Position numbers and translations under genes: made by a program. The notes below the pieces were generated by a model, which saw nothing but the letters and a program-made list of their open reading frames with translations, was not told where the DNA came from and ran no database searches. A stretch of 64,000 nt of DNA from Azospirillum endophyticum (GTDB lineage: Bacteria; Pseudomonadota; Alphaproteobacteria; Azospirillales; Azospirillaceae): positions 1 through 64,000 of the forward strand of contig NZ_JAENHM010000060.1 of assembly GCF_016595245.1 (NCBI RefSeq). The letters are read 5' to 3'. Shown here piece after piece: positions 53,613-62,096 of the stretch; within the stretch, counting starts at the first letter, position 1; each line of letters begins with the position of its first letter.

Positions 53613-54449
53613 ATGGCGACCGATAGCCTTCCCTTCATCCCCTATTGCGGCGTCCCGCCGGTGCCGGGCGACCTGTCGACCGCCTGGAACACCGATCCGG
53701 TGCTGCTCGCCGCCTTCGCGCTCTCCGTGGTCGGGTTGGCGATGGTCGTGCGCCGGGCGGACGCGAGCGGTGTTGGCGTGGGGGCCCGGCCCTGGTGCCT
53801 CGCCGCCGGCTGGCTGGCGCTGGGCGTCGCCTTCGTTTCCCCCCTGTGCAGCCTGACCTCCGCCCTGTTTTCCGCCCGCGTGGCCCAGCATCTGCTGACC
53901 ATCCAGGTCGCCGCACCGTTGTTCGTGCTCGGCTGGCCAGCCAGGGGACCGCGCTGGCCGCAGCCGCTGCGGCGTGCGGCAAGGCCGCTGCGAAAGCCGG
54001 AGCTGGCCTGGGGCCTGTTTGGCATCACCCTGTGGGTCTGGCACCTGCCGGGGCCCTACATGGTGGCACTGGCGAACGATGCGGTGCTCTGGCTGATGCA
54101 CGCCACGCTGTTCGCCGGGGCGGTCGCTGCATGGCGAACGGTGCTGGCGCCGGCGGACGACGCCATGCGCCTGCGCGGGCTGCTGGCCGCCTTCGGCACC
54201 TCGGTTCATTTGGCGATGCTGGCGGCTCTGCTGATCTTCGCCGGGACGCCGCTGTTCCCCTACCATCTCACCACCACCACGCCCTGGGGCCTGTCGCCAT
54301 TGGCCGACCAGCAGTTGGGCGGCCTGATCATGGGGGTCGTCGGGTCGCTGGCCTATGTGGCGCTGGTCCTGGCCGGGATGGCGGGCTGGTTGCGGCGAGG
54401 GGTGGGTCTGGGCGAAGACCGGCCGCTCTCCAGCCGAAGGGCCGGTTGA
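53613..54449 (+). CDS. ctaG: caa3-type cytochrome c oxidase assembly protein CtaG
   Basis: A 278-aa membrane protein of the CtaG (caa3) family, thought to deliver copper to oxidase subunit I. Motifs: the long hydrophobic segment pattern with FVSPLCSLTSALFSARVAQHLLTIQVAAPLFVLG (about 70-105 in pieces), WVWHLPGPY (about 143-151), DDAMRLRGL, and LTTTTPWGLSPLADQQLGG (about 219-237) with His residues for copper. Starts after a 100-nt gap behind the sigma-like gene, running into the three-haem cytochrome c gene 4 nt on. Confidence 0.88.
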   Translation: MATDSLPFIPYCGVPPVPGDLSTAWNTDPVLLAAFALSVVGLAMVVRRADASGVGVGARPWCLAAGWLALGVAFVSPLCSLTSALFSARVAQHLLTIQVAAPLFVLGWPARGPRWPQPLRRAARPLRKPELAWGLFGITLWVWHLPGPYMVALANDAVLWLMHATLFAGAVAAWRTVLAPADDAMRLRGLLAAFGTSVHLAMLAALLIFAGTPLFPYHLTTTTPWGLSPLADQQLGGLIMGVVGSLAYVALVLAGMAGWLRRGVGLGEDRPLSSRRAG

Positions 54450-54453
54450 GCGC

Positions 54454-55644
54454 ATGCGGCGGACCTTGAAGACTCTCGCCCTTGCAGGGATGGCGGCCGC
54501 GATCGGCGGGCTCCTGTTCGCCTGGTCGGGCCTGTACAGCGTCGCGGCGAGCCGGGAGCATTGGGCGCCCGTCGAGATGTTCTTCGAGATGGCGATGCGC
54601 CGTTCGGTCGAGACGCACGCCGCTTTCACCGATCCGCCGCCCGATCTGCCCAGTCTGGATGATCCGGCGCTGGTCCGCCGCGGCGCGGGCCATTACGAGG
54701 ATGGCTGCGCGCCCTGCCACGGCGCGCCCGATGCGCCGCGCAACCCGATCTCCCGCCACATGATGCCGGAACCGCCCTACCTGCCCGACAAGGTAGCGGA
54801 TTGGAAGCCGAGGGAGCTGTATTGGATCACCCTGCACGGCATCAAATATGCCGGCATGCCGGCTTGGCCGGCCCAGCAGCGCACGGACGAGCCCTGGGCG
54901 GTTACCGCCTTTCTCCTGCGTCTCAAAGGGATGAGCGCGGAAGAGTATCGCAGCCTCGCTTTCGGTCGGGCGCAGGCCGATGGACATGCCCATGTGGCCG
55001 AGCTGACCGGTCCGACCGGCGCTCCGGCCGGCGGCCCGGCAGGCCTTGGATTGGGCGCAGCCCTCCAGGGTTGCGCCCGCTGCCATGGCTATGACGGGAA
55101 TGGCGACACCGCCGGCGCCTTCCCACGGATCGCCGGGCAGTCGGCGGATTACCTGTACGAGACGCTGCGGGCCTATGCCGGCGGCGACCGCTTCAGCGGC
55201 ATCATGCAGCCGGTCGCCGCCGGGCTGGACGACGACGCGCTCCGCGCGCTGGCCGGGCATTACGCCGCGCAAAAGCCTGCAACGGCAACGTCTGCAGACG
55301 CCGATCCCTCTCCCGGACGCCTGGAACTCGGCCGGCGGATCGCGGCTTCCGGAGCCCCCGGAGACGGCGTGGCCGCCTGTTCAGGATGCCATGGCGGGGT
55401 GGATGGCGACGCCCGCCATGCCCGCGACACGCGCTACCCGTCGCTGGACGGGCAGCATGCTTCCTACATCGCCGGGCAGTTGCGGCTGTGGCGCGACGGG
55501 GCGCGGGGGAACACGGCGCTGTCGCGCATCATGGAGGCTTCCGTCCGCCGCATGACCGACGAGCAGATCGACGCCGTGGCGGAGTATTACTCCCGCCGGG
55601 CCCCCGAACGCGCCATGGTGAAGGACGACGACGGAAAATCGTGA
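54454..55644 (+). CDS. Three-haem c-type cytochrome
   Basis: A 396-aa membrane-anchored or secreted protein with an N-terminal helix (about 7-27). Three haem-c motifs: CAPCH at 85-89, CARCH near 208-212, and CSGCH near 308-312. Each is followed by a Met- or Gly-rich loop such as HMMPEPPYLP and IMQPVAAG that may supply a distal ligand. Three cytochrome domains suggest an electron donor to the oxidase on the other strand. It starts 4 nt after ctaG, so it is translated in the same unit. Confidence 0.88.
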   Translation: MRRTLKTLALAGMAAAIGGLLFAWSGLYSVAASREHWAPVEMFFEMAMRRSVETHAAFTDPPPDLPSLDDPALVRRGAGHYEDGCAPCHGAPDAPRNPISRHMMPEPPYLPDKVADWKPRELYWITLHGIKYAGMPAWPAQQRTDEPWAVTAFLLRLKGMSAEEYRSLAFGRAQADGHAHVAELTGPTGAPAGGPAGLGLGAALQGCARCHGYDGNGDTAGAFPRIAGQSADYLYETLRAYAGGDRFSGIMQPVAAGLDDDALRALAGHYAAQKPATATSADADPSPGRLELGRRIAASGAPGDGVAACSGCHGGVDGDARHARDTRYPSLDGQHASYIAGQLRLWRDGARGNTALSRIMEASVRRMTDEQIDAVAEYYSRRAPERAMVKDDDGKS

Positions 55645-55785
55645 GACGACGTCAGGGAACAAGAAGGCCCGCTGTTGATTGTTCATCGCATGACCCAGCT
55701 GTCGCTTGCCGTGCGGCAGGACAGTACAGGCCGCACCGGGCGGCGGGTCGCCAACATCGAATCGTAATCGAGAAGGATGGCAACC

Positions 55786-56421
55786 ATGCGTGGGATTTCG
55801 AAGATCGTCATGACCGCCACCGCGGCCGGCGCCCTGTTCGCGCTCAGCGCCTGCGGCAGCACGGATACCTCGCGGACGGCGACCGGCGCCGGCACGGGTG
55901 CGGTGGCCGGTGCCGTGGTCGGCGGCCCGGTCGGCGCGGTGGTTGGCGGCGTCGGCGGCGCGGTGGCCGGCAACAGCATGGACGAGAGCCTGAGCAAGAA
56001 GACCGACCGCGTGACCGACCGTGCCACCGCCGAGGTGAAGGACGAGACGTCGGGCAATTCGACGCGCCGTTCGGGCCACCACTCGGGCGCCATGGCCTCC
56101 AGCAGCAACCTGAGCCACGAGCAGGTGCGTGAAATCCAGCAGGCGCTGAACGATCGCAACGACGGCCGCGACATCACCGTCGACGGCGTCTGGGGCGCCG
56201 GCACCCGCAACGCCCTGATGAAGTTCCAGCGCGACAACGGCCTGCGCGCCACCGGCCGCGCCGACCAGCGGACCATGGCCGCGCTGAACCTGAGCGGCAA
56301 CAGCCAGGGCACTTCCGGCACCTCCACCGGGAACACCACCGGCACGACGCCGGGCAACACGATGCCCGGCAGCACCCCCAACGGCACCTCCACCACCACC
56401 CCGAACGGCACCCAGCAGTAA
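55786..56421 (+). CDS. Peptidoglycan-binding lipoprotein with glycine zipper
   Basis: A 211-aa predicted lipoprotein. Signal MRGISKIVMTATAAGALFAL ends in SACG (lipobox Cys near 23). A glycine zipper (AVAGAVVGGPVGAVVGGVGG, about 40-59) precedes a charged linker and a PG_binding_1 domain (about 110-170) with EIQQALNDRNDG and VDGVWGAGTRNALMKFQRDNGL. The tail is Thr/Gly/Asn/Pro low complexity. It likely tethers the outer membrane to peptidoglycan. Start ATG 55786 follows AGAAGG by 9 nt; ATG 55777 abuts it and is less likely. Confidence 0.82.
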   Translation: MRGISKIVMTATAAGALFALSACGSTDTSRTATGAGTGAVAGAVVGGPVGAVVGGVGGAVAGNSMDESLSKKTDRVTDRATAEVKDETSGNSTRRSGHHSGAMASSSNLSHEQVREIQQALNDRNDGRDITVDGVWGAGTRNALMKFQRDNGLRATGRADQRTMAALNLSGNSQGTSGTSTGNTTGTTPGNTMPGSTPNGTSTTTPNGTQQ

Positions 56422-56538
56422 CGGCAGCTCCCAGAAAGCGGACGCCGCCGACGTTTGGCCCCCCGGATGCTTGTCGAAGCGTCCGGGGGGCCGAAAACGT
56501 TTGGTTTTCCGCAGGATTAACGTCTCGGGACGCCCGCC

Positions 56539-56901
56539 TCAACCGCAGGCGGGGACCAGAAGGGCGGGCATCGCGACCCACAGGATCGCCACCAGCGCCG
56601 AGGCCGATCCGGCGATGACGAACCAGCGGGCGAAGCGGCGCGGGTCGGCGGCCGCGACGTGGCCGGCCGGCCCGGCTCCCTGCACTGCCTTCCCCAGCAG
56701 GATCGCCACCCAGCCCAGGGCGAGAAGCGTCGCGATGCCGACCAGCGCCATCGACAGCGGAAGTCTGAACAGCGACGCCCCCTCCGGCGTCCGGGCGCAG
56801 ACCAGCCCGTTGATGCCGTAGACCACGCCGAAATGCGCCGCCCAGACCAGGAAGGGCGCCAGCATCCCGGCGAAGGTAACGGGGAAACTGCGGCTCGCCA
56901 T
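56539..56901 (-). CDS. Membrane protein at the end of the oxidase operon
   Basis: A 120-aa protein with about three membrane helices (FAGMLAPFLVWAAHFGVVYGI near the start, a helix around PLSMALVGIATLLALGWVAI, and one around IAGSASALVAILWVAM). Its start ATG 56901 lies 10 nt from the CtaD stop with GAGGGGG upstream, so it is the last gene of the oxidase operon. It may be a small oxidase or assembly subunit. No known family was recognised. Confidence 0.65.
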   Translation of the reverse strand: MASRSFPVTFAGMLAPFLVWAAHFGVVYGINGLVCARTPEGASLFRLPLSMALVGIATLLALGWVAILLGKAVQGAGPAGHVAAADPRRFARWFVIAGSASALVAILWVAMPALLVPACG

Positions 56902-56911
56902 GGATTCCCCC

Positions 56912-59482
56912 TCAGATCGCAAGCCGCGGGAACAGGTGCAGAAGCAGCAGGGCGGTTCCCCCCTGCGCCGCGCTGTACCAGCCCATCAGCATGGTGTTGT
57001 CGAAGGTCACCCGCCGTTCGGAATGCAGCAGGCCGGCGACCGAGCGCGCCAGCGTGTAACCCAGCATCAGGGTCATCACCGCGACGTGGAAGCCCTGCCA
57101 GGCCACCAGCATATAGGCGATGGCGCCATAGGCGCTGGCCGACCCGACGAGCCCCGTCTGGATCTGCGCCTGGGCGTCCAGCAGGATGCCGCCGACCATG
57201 GCGGTCCAGGCCAGGACCAGCCCGATGCGGGCCCGGCCGTGCCGGTTGCGGTCGATCGCCGCACGCGCCCGGCCGATGGCGAACGCCGCCAGCGCCCACA
57301 GCGCCAGCCCGCCGGCCAGCCAGGGCAGTCCCGGCAGCCCGTCACCGGTCGGCCAGACGTCGGGGCTGACGGTCCACAGGAACAGGTAGGTGAAGACCAG
57401 GCAAGCGAAGGCGGTGCCGTCCACCAGCAGGAGCACCACCATGCCCCACCAGGAATGGTTCTTCGGCCCCTGCACATAGACCGGCACGCGCCAGCCGCCG
57501 CCGACATCCTGCGGCGGGTGGTCCGCACCCTTGTCGAGGCCCCACAGCCACCAGATCACCATCGCCACCGCCAGCACCGCCGGAACGAGCGAGGCGTAGT
57601 AGAGCTTCAGCGTCAGGCCGATGAAGTGGGCCGCGGTGAACAGCCCGGCCAGGAAGGGCGCCCAGTGCGGCCCCGGCAGCGGCATCAGATATTGCGGCTT
57701 CGCCTCGATCGGACTGGTGACGATGGTCTCGCGCCGGCCGGTCGGGGCGCCCGGCAGGTAATGGGCGCCCTCGCGCACCTCGCGCGGCAGGTCGGGATTG
57801 TCCCACAGGGGATGAAGGCTGGTGACGTGCGGAATGCTGCGGGTGGCGTAAAGCTCGTTCGGCAGCCACTCCAGCGTTCCGGCGTTCCAGGGATTCTCGG
57901 GCGCCGTCTTATCCCCGCCCAGCGCGCTCCGCGCCATGTCCACGAGCACCAGCAGCACGCCGAGGGCCAGCACGAAGGCGCCGACCGTCGACACCATGTT
58001 CAGCAGGTTCCAGCCGAGATCGCCGGGATAGGTGTAGACCCGCCGCGGCATGCCAAGCAGGCCGCTGATGTGCATGGGGAAGAAGGCGACGTTGAAGCCG
58101 ATGAACATCAGCCAGAAGGCCCAGCGCCCGATCCGCTCCGACAGCAGCCGGCCATTCAGCGTCGGCCACCAATGGTACAGCCCGGCGAAGACGGGGAACA
58201 CCATGCCGCCGATCAGCACGTAATGCAGATGGGCGACGATGAAGTAGCTGTCATGGGCCTGCCAGTCGAAGGGCACCACCGCCACCATCACCCCGGTCAG
58301 CCCGCCCAGGACGAAGATGAAGAGGAAGCCGAACAGGAAGAAGGTCGCGGCAGTCCACTGTACCCGCCCCGCCCCCAGCGTGGCGATCCAGGCGAAGACC
58401 TGGATGCCGCTGGGCACCGCCACCGCCATGCTGGCGGCCGAGAAGAAGCTGAGCGACAGCGGCGGGATGCCGGTGGCGAACATGTGGTGGACCCAGAGGC
58501 CGAAGCTGAAGAACCCGGTCCCGACCAACGCCAGCACCACGAGGTCATGGCCGATCAGCGGACGGCGGGCCAGGGTCGGCACCATCATCGACACCAGCCC
58601 GGCGGCCGGCAGGAAGATGATGTAGACCTCCGGATGGCCGAAGAACCAGAACAGGTGCTGCCACAGCAGCGGATCGCCGCCCTTCTCCGCGATGAAGAAG
58701 GGCCAGTGGAAGCTGCGCTCGATCTCCAGCAGGGCGGTGCCGACGATCACGGCGGGAAAGGCGAAGATGATCATCCCCGCCATCACCAGCATCGACCAAG
58801 CATAGATCGGCAGCTTGTCCAGCGTCATGCCGGGCGGGCGGGTGCGCAGGATGCCGACCACGATCTCGATGGCGCCGGCGATGGCCGAGATCTCGATGAA
58901 ACCGATGCCGAGCAGCCAGAAATCGGCGTTGATGCCCGGGGAATGCTCGTAGCTGGTCAACGGCGGATACATGAACCAGCCGCCGTCGGGGGCGACATCG
59001 AAGATCAGGGAGCAGAAGAAGGAAATCCCGCCGAAGAAATAGGCCCAGAAGGCGAAGGCCGACAGCCGGGGGAACGGCAGGTCGCGCGCCGCCAGGAAGG
59101 AGGGCAGCAGATAGACGCCGATGGCCTCGACGATCGGGACGGCGAACAGGAACATCATCCCGGTGCCGTGGACGGTGAAGAACTGGTTGTAGGTGTTGTG
59201 GTCGAGCAGATCGTTGTCCGGCACCGCCAACTGCAGCCGCATCACCAGGGCCAGGATGCCGGCGACCAGGAAGAACAGCAGCGCCGTGCCGATGTACCAG
59301 ACGCCGACCTTGGTGTTGTTCACCGCCGTCAGCAGCGCGATCCCCCGCGGCAGCCGCCAAAGGCGGCGCAGCCTCTCCTCCTCCCCCGCAGGGCGCGGGG
59401 TGGGGCTGGGAAGGCTGGGGGAGACCGCGTCGCGGAGCGGTTCGCCAAGCTGGGGGGCAGGATGGTGGGGGGGCGGGGTCAT
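56912..59482 (-). CDS. ctaDE: Cytochrome c oxidase subunit I+III fusion
   Basis: An 856-aa heme-copper oxidase core. The subunit I half has the haem ligands in FFTVHGTGMMF (near 95-105), the copper site HPEVYIIFLPAAGLVS (near 272-287), HH in LWVHHMFATG (near 322-331), and AHLHYVLIGG (near 406-415). After about residue 600 comes a subunit III part with seven-helix features (ending LMGWYSAAQGGTALLLLHLFPRLAI). Start ATG 59482 overlaps the subunit II stop as ATGA. This fusion is known for caa3-type oxidases and fits the CtaG and cytochrome c genes nearby. Confidence 0.93.
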   Translation of the reverse strand: MTPPPHHPAPQLGEPLRDAVSPSLPSPTPRPAGEEERLRRLWRLPRGIALLTAVNNTKVGVWYIGTALLFFLVAGILALVMRLQLAVPDNDLLDHNTYNQFFTVHGTGMMFLFAVPIVEAIGVYLLPSFLAARDLPFPRLSAFAFWAYFFGGISFFCSLIFDVAPDGGWFMYPPLTSYEHSPGINADFWLLGIGFIEISAIAGAIEIVVGILRTRPPGMTLDKLPIYAWSMLVMAGMIIFAFPAVIVGTALLEIERSFHWPFFIAEKGGDPLLWQHLFWFFGHPEVYIIFLPAAGLVSMMVPTLARRPLIGHDLVVLALVGTGFFSFGLWVHHMFATGIPPLSLSFFSAASMAVAVPSGIQVFAWIATLGAGRVQWTAATFFLFGFLFIFVLGGLTGVMVAVVPFDWQAHDSYFIVAHLHYVLIGGMVFPVFAGLYHWWPTLNGRLLSERIGRWAFWLMFIGFNVAFFPMHISGLLGMPRRVYTYPGDLGWNLLNMVSTVGAFVLALGVLLVLVDMARSALGGDKTAPENPWNAGTLEWLPNELYATRSIPHVTSLHPLWDNPDLPREVREGAHYLPGAPTGRRETIVTSPIEAKPQYLMPLPGPHWAPFLAGLFTAAHFIGLTLKLYYASLVPAVLAVAMVIWWLWGLDKGADHPPQDVGGGWRVPVYVQGPKNHSWWGMVVLLLVDGTAFACLVFTYLFLWTVSPDVWPTGDGLPGLPWLAGGLALWALAAFAIGRARAAIDRNRHGRARIGLVLAWTAMVGGILLDAQAQIQTGLVGSASAYGAIAYMLVAWQGFHVAVMTLMLGYTLARSVAGLLHSERRVTFDNTMLMGWYSAAQGGTALLLLHLFPRLAI

Positions 59483-60522
59483 TTCAGGCTCTCCAGCCAG
59501 GCGGCCATGGCATCCAAGGTCTCGCCGTCCATCACGTCGAAGGACGGCATGCGGTTCTCGGGCTTGATGTGCTGGGCGCCCTGGATCCAGGCGGCGATGG
59601 TCTCCACCCGCGTCGGCAGCGTCCCGGCGGCGAGCGAGGGCCGGGCGCCGAGGCGGCTCAGGTCGGGACCGACCAGCCCCGACGCCTCGGTTCCGCGCAC
59701 GGCGTGGCAGGATTGGCAACCGAAGGCGAAGAAGGCGTCGCGGCCGCGCGCGAGCACCGATGTCGCCGGTTCCGGCACCGGGCGCCGCTGGTCCGCCATC
59801 CAGGCGTCGAACGCGCCGGCCGGCAGGACCCGGACGTCGAAGGCCATCAGGGCATGCTGCGCCCCGCAATATTCGGCGCATTGGCCGCGGTAGAGCCCCG
59901 GCCGTTGCGCCACCATCGGCAGCCGGTTCACATGGCCGGGGATCATGTCGATCTTGCCGGCAAGGGACGGCGCCCAGAAGCTATGGATGACGTCGGCGCT
60001 GGCGACCCGCAGCTCCACCGGCCGCCCGGCCGGCAGCACGATCTCGTTGGCGGCGCGCAGCGGCTCCTGCCCCGGCACACGATAGCGGACGTCCCACCAC
60101 CACATGTAGCCGGTGATCTCCACCACCAGCGCCGGCTCCGGAGCCAGCATCGCCAGCCGGCGGGCGAGCGCATATTCATGGATTTGGAGTGCCGTCAGGG
60201 TGACGACCGGGAACAGGATGCCCCCGCCGATCACCCAGGCGCGGCGGCCGGGAAAGCGCTCCGGCCGGACCAGCGCGGCGTAGAGCGCCAGCGCCATCAC
60301 CGCCATGAGGATCGCGCCGCCGCCGGCGAACAGGATCCAGCCGGTGACCAGGATCTCCTGTGCGCCGACCCCGGCGGCGTCCAATGCCGACTGGCGGCCC
60401 TCGCATCCGACAAGAGCGAGGACTGCCGCCGGCAAGACCGGCGGCGGAACGGATCGCGCCGCAGTGGGCGCCGTGGCGGGCGCCGTTGTGAATCCCCCGC
60501 GGTGCCGCCCCGGCCAGACCAT
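59479..60522 (-). CDS. ctaC: Cytochrome c oxidase subunit II with fused haem-c domain
   Basis: A 347-aa subunit II. The N-terminal lipoprotein-like or signal region has LPAAVLALVGCEG (Cys near 40), and two membrane helices follow. The CuA site is GQCAEYCGAQHALMAF (about 214-229), with the conserved His upstream in ADVIHSFWAP. The C-terminal cytochrome c domain has haem site CQSCH (about 270-274), PDLSRLG and the Met ligand in ENRMPSFD (about 323-330). It thus takes electrons directly, typical of caa3 oxidases. First gene of the oxidase operon; start ATG 60522 is preferred over 60543. Confidence 0.93.
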   Translation of the reverse strand: MVWPGRHRGGFTTAPATAPTAARSVPPPVLPAAVLALVGCEGRQSALDAAGVGAQEILVTGWILFAGGGAILMAVMALALYAALVRPERFPGRRAWVIGGGILFPVVTLTALQIHEYALARRLAMLAPEPALVVEITGYMWWWDVRYRVPGQEPLRAANEIVLPAGRPVELRVASADVIHSFWAPSLAGKIDMIPGHVNRLPMVAQRPGLYRGQCAEYCGAQHALMAFDVRVLPAGAFDAWMADQRRPVPEPATSVLARGRDAFFAFGCQSCHAVRGTEASGLVGPDLSRLGARPSLAAGTLPTRVETIAAWIQGAQHIKPENRMPSFDVMDGETLDAMAAWLESLK

Positions 60523-60741
60523 GCCCACCCCTTCCCTGATCACCCGGCCCCTTACCGGCCTCTGCCGGGCCGAGGCCTTTTCCCCCTCCGCTCAACAGAG
60601 CCGAGGCTCGGCGGTTTCGTGGGCAATCCGAAGTTCCCACATCACTCCGGGAAACCTGTGCGTGGCCGTGAGCGTTGAGGGTGGAAAAGCCGCCGCGATG
60701 ATCGCCGCGGGGTTGGGCTGCAACGGTCGGGGAGACGACGA

Positions 60742-61623
60742 ATGACCGCCGAAACCGGCCGGAAGGATGCGGCTTTGCCGGGCAGAGCGGCTTCGGACAG
60801 GCCCGTCTACGAAGACAACCGCTCCTTCCTCGTCGGGTTGGCGCGGGCCTTCGCCGGGGCGCTGATCTTCTCGCTGCCGATGCTGATGACCATGGAGATG
60901 TGGTGGATCGGCTTCACCATGACGCCCTGGCGGCTGGTCCTGCTGCTGGTCCTGATGATCCCGCTTCTGATCGGGCTGTCGGTCGTCAGCGGCTTCAAGG
61001 CCAACGCCAGGCTGCGCGACGACGTCGCCGATGCCTTCGTCGCCATCGCCGTGGCGGTGGTGATGTCGGCCGTCATCCTGGTCATCTTCAAGGTGCTGTC
61101 CGCCGATATGCCGGCGCGCGAGGTGATCGGCAAGATCGCCCTGCAGAGCTTCCCCGCCGCCATCGGCGCCATGCTCGCCCGCGACCAGCTCGGCGAGAAG
61201 AGCAGCGAGAGCCTGCAGCGGCAATCCTCGATGACCTATCCGCAGGAACTGTTCCTGATGGCGGTGGGGGCGCTGTTCCTCGGCCTCAACGTCGCCCCGA
61301 CGGAGGAGATGGTGCTGCTGTCCTACATGATGGACCCGTGGCGGGAACTGGCGCTTCTGCTGCTGTCGCTGGTGCTGATGCACGCCTTCGTCTATGCGGT
61401 GGAATTCCCCGGCGGGTCGAAGCCGCCCGGCGACGTCGGGTTCTGGAGCCTGTTCCTGCGCTTCACCGTCGTCGGCTACGTCATCGTCCTGGCGATCTGC
61501 CTCTATCTGCTGTGGACCTTCGGCCGGACCGACGGCACCGGTCTGGCCGAGATCCTCAGCGCCACCGTGGTCCTGGGCTTCCCCTGCGCCATCGGCGCCG
61601 CGGCGGCCCGCCTGATCCTGTGA
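60742..61623 (+). CDS. TIGR02587-type integral membrane protein
   Basis: A 293-aa polytopic protein with about eight membrane helices. The N-terminal NRSFLVGLARAFAGALIFSLPMLMTMEMWW block and the PTEEMVLLSY motif are features I recall from the TIGR02587 family. These are paired next to TIGR02588 proteins, exactly the arrangement here (the next gene starts 28 nt on). Function is not known. ATG 60742 follows GGGGAG. It is divergent from the oxidase operon, so a shared membrane or respiratory role is possible. Confidence 0.72.
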   Translation: MTAETGRKDAALPGRAASDRPVYEDNRSFLVGLARAFAGALIFSLPMLMTMEMWWIGFTMTPWRLVLLLVLMIPLLIGLSVVSGFKANARLRDDVADAFVAIAVAVVMSAVILVIFKVLSADMPAREVIGKIALQSFPAAIGAMLARDQLGEKSSESLQRQSSMTYPQELFLMAVGALFLGLNVAPTEEMVLLSYMMDPWRELALLLLSLVLMHAFVYAVEFPGGSKPPGDVGFWSLFLRFTVVGYVIVLAICLYLLWTFGRTDGTGLAEILSATVVLGFPCAIGAAAARLIL

Positions 61624-61651
61624 TTGATCCTGCGATCCGATGAGGGAGCCG

Positions 61652-62080
61652 ATGGAAACGACCGGCGACGAGTCACGACCGAACGGCGGGGCGGAGCGCG
61701 CACCGCCGACCTCTCCGCTGGAATGGGTGCTGGCCGGCATCGGCGCGCTACTGATCGCCGCGATGATCGCCTACATGGTGCAGTACGCCCTCAGCGAGCA
61801 CGGCTCGGTTCCGGGGGAGATGGAGGTGACGGTGGTGGAAACGCGGGCGGGCGGCCTCGGCCATACCGTGCGGTTCCAGATCCGCAACCGGACCGCCGCG
61901 ACCGCCGCCACCCTGCTGGTGCGCGGAGAATTGCGGGCGGGCGACCGGGTGGTGGAAGCGGCCGAGGCCCAGTTCGACTATCTGCCGCCCTACTCCGAAC
62001 GCTACGGCGGCCTGATCTTCCAGCATGATCCCGCCGGGCTCCAGCTGAGGATCTTTCCCACCGGCTACAGCGAGCCCTGA
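61652..62080 (+). CDS. TIGR02588-type membrane protein
   Basis: A 142-aa protein with one membrane helix near residues 25-47 (WVLAGIGALLIAAMIAYMV) and a C-terminal beta-rich domain (EMEVTVVETRAGGLGHTVRF, then RIFPTGYSE). This is the small partner of the TIGR02587 type. GAGGGAG lies 5 nt before ATG 61652; an upstream ATG (61640) also exists in frame. Probably coupled to the previous gene. Function unknown. Confidence 0.72.
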   Translation: METTGDESRPNGGAERAPPTSPLEWVLAGIGALLIAAMIAYMVQYALSEHGSVPGEMEVTVVETRAGGLGHTVRFQIRNRTAATAATLLVRGELRAGDRVVEAAEAQFDYLPPYSERYGGLIFQHDPAGLQLRIFPTGYSEP

Positions 62081-62096
62081 CCGACGGGGAACCCGC

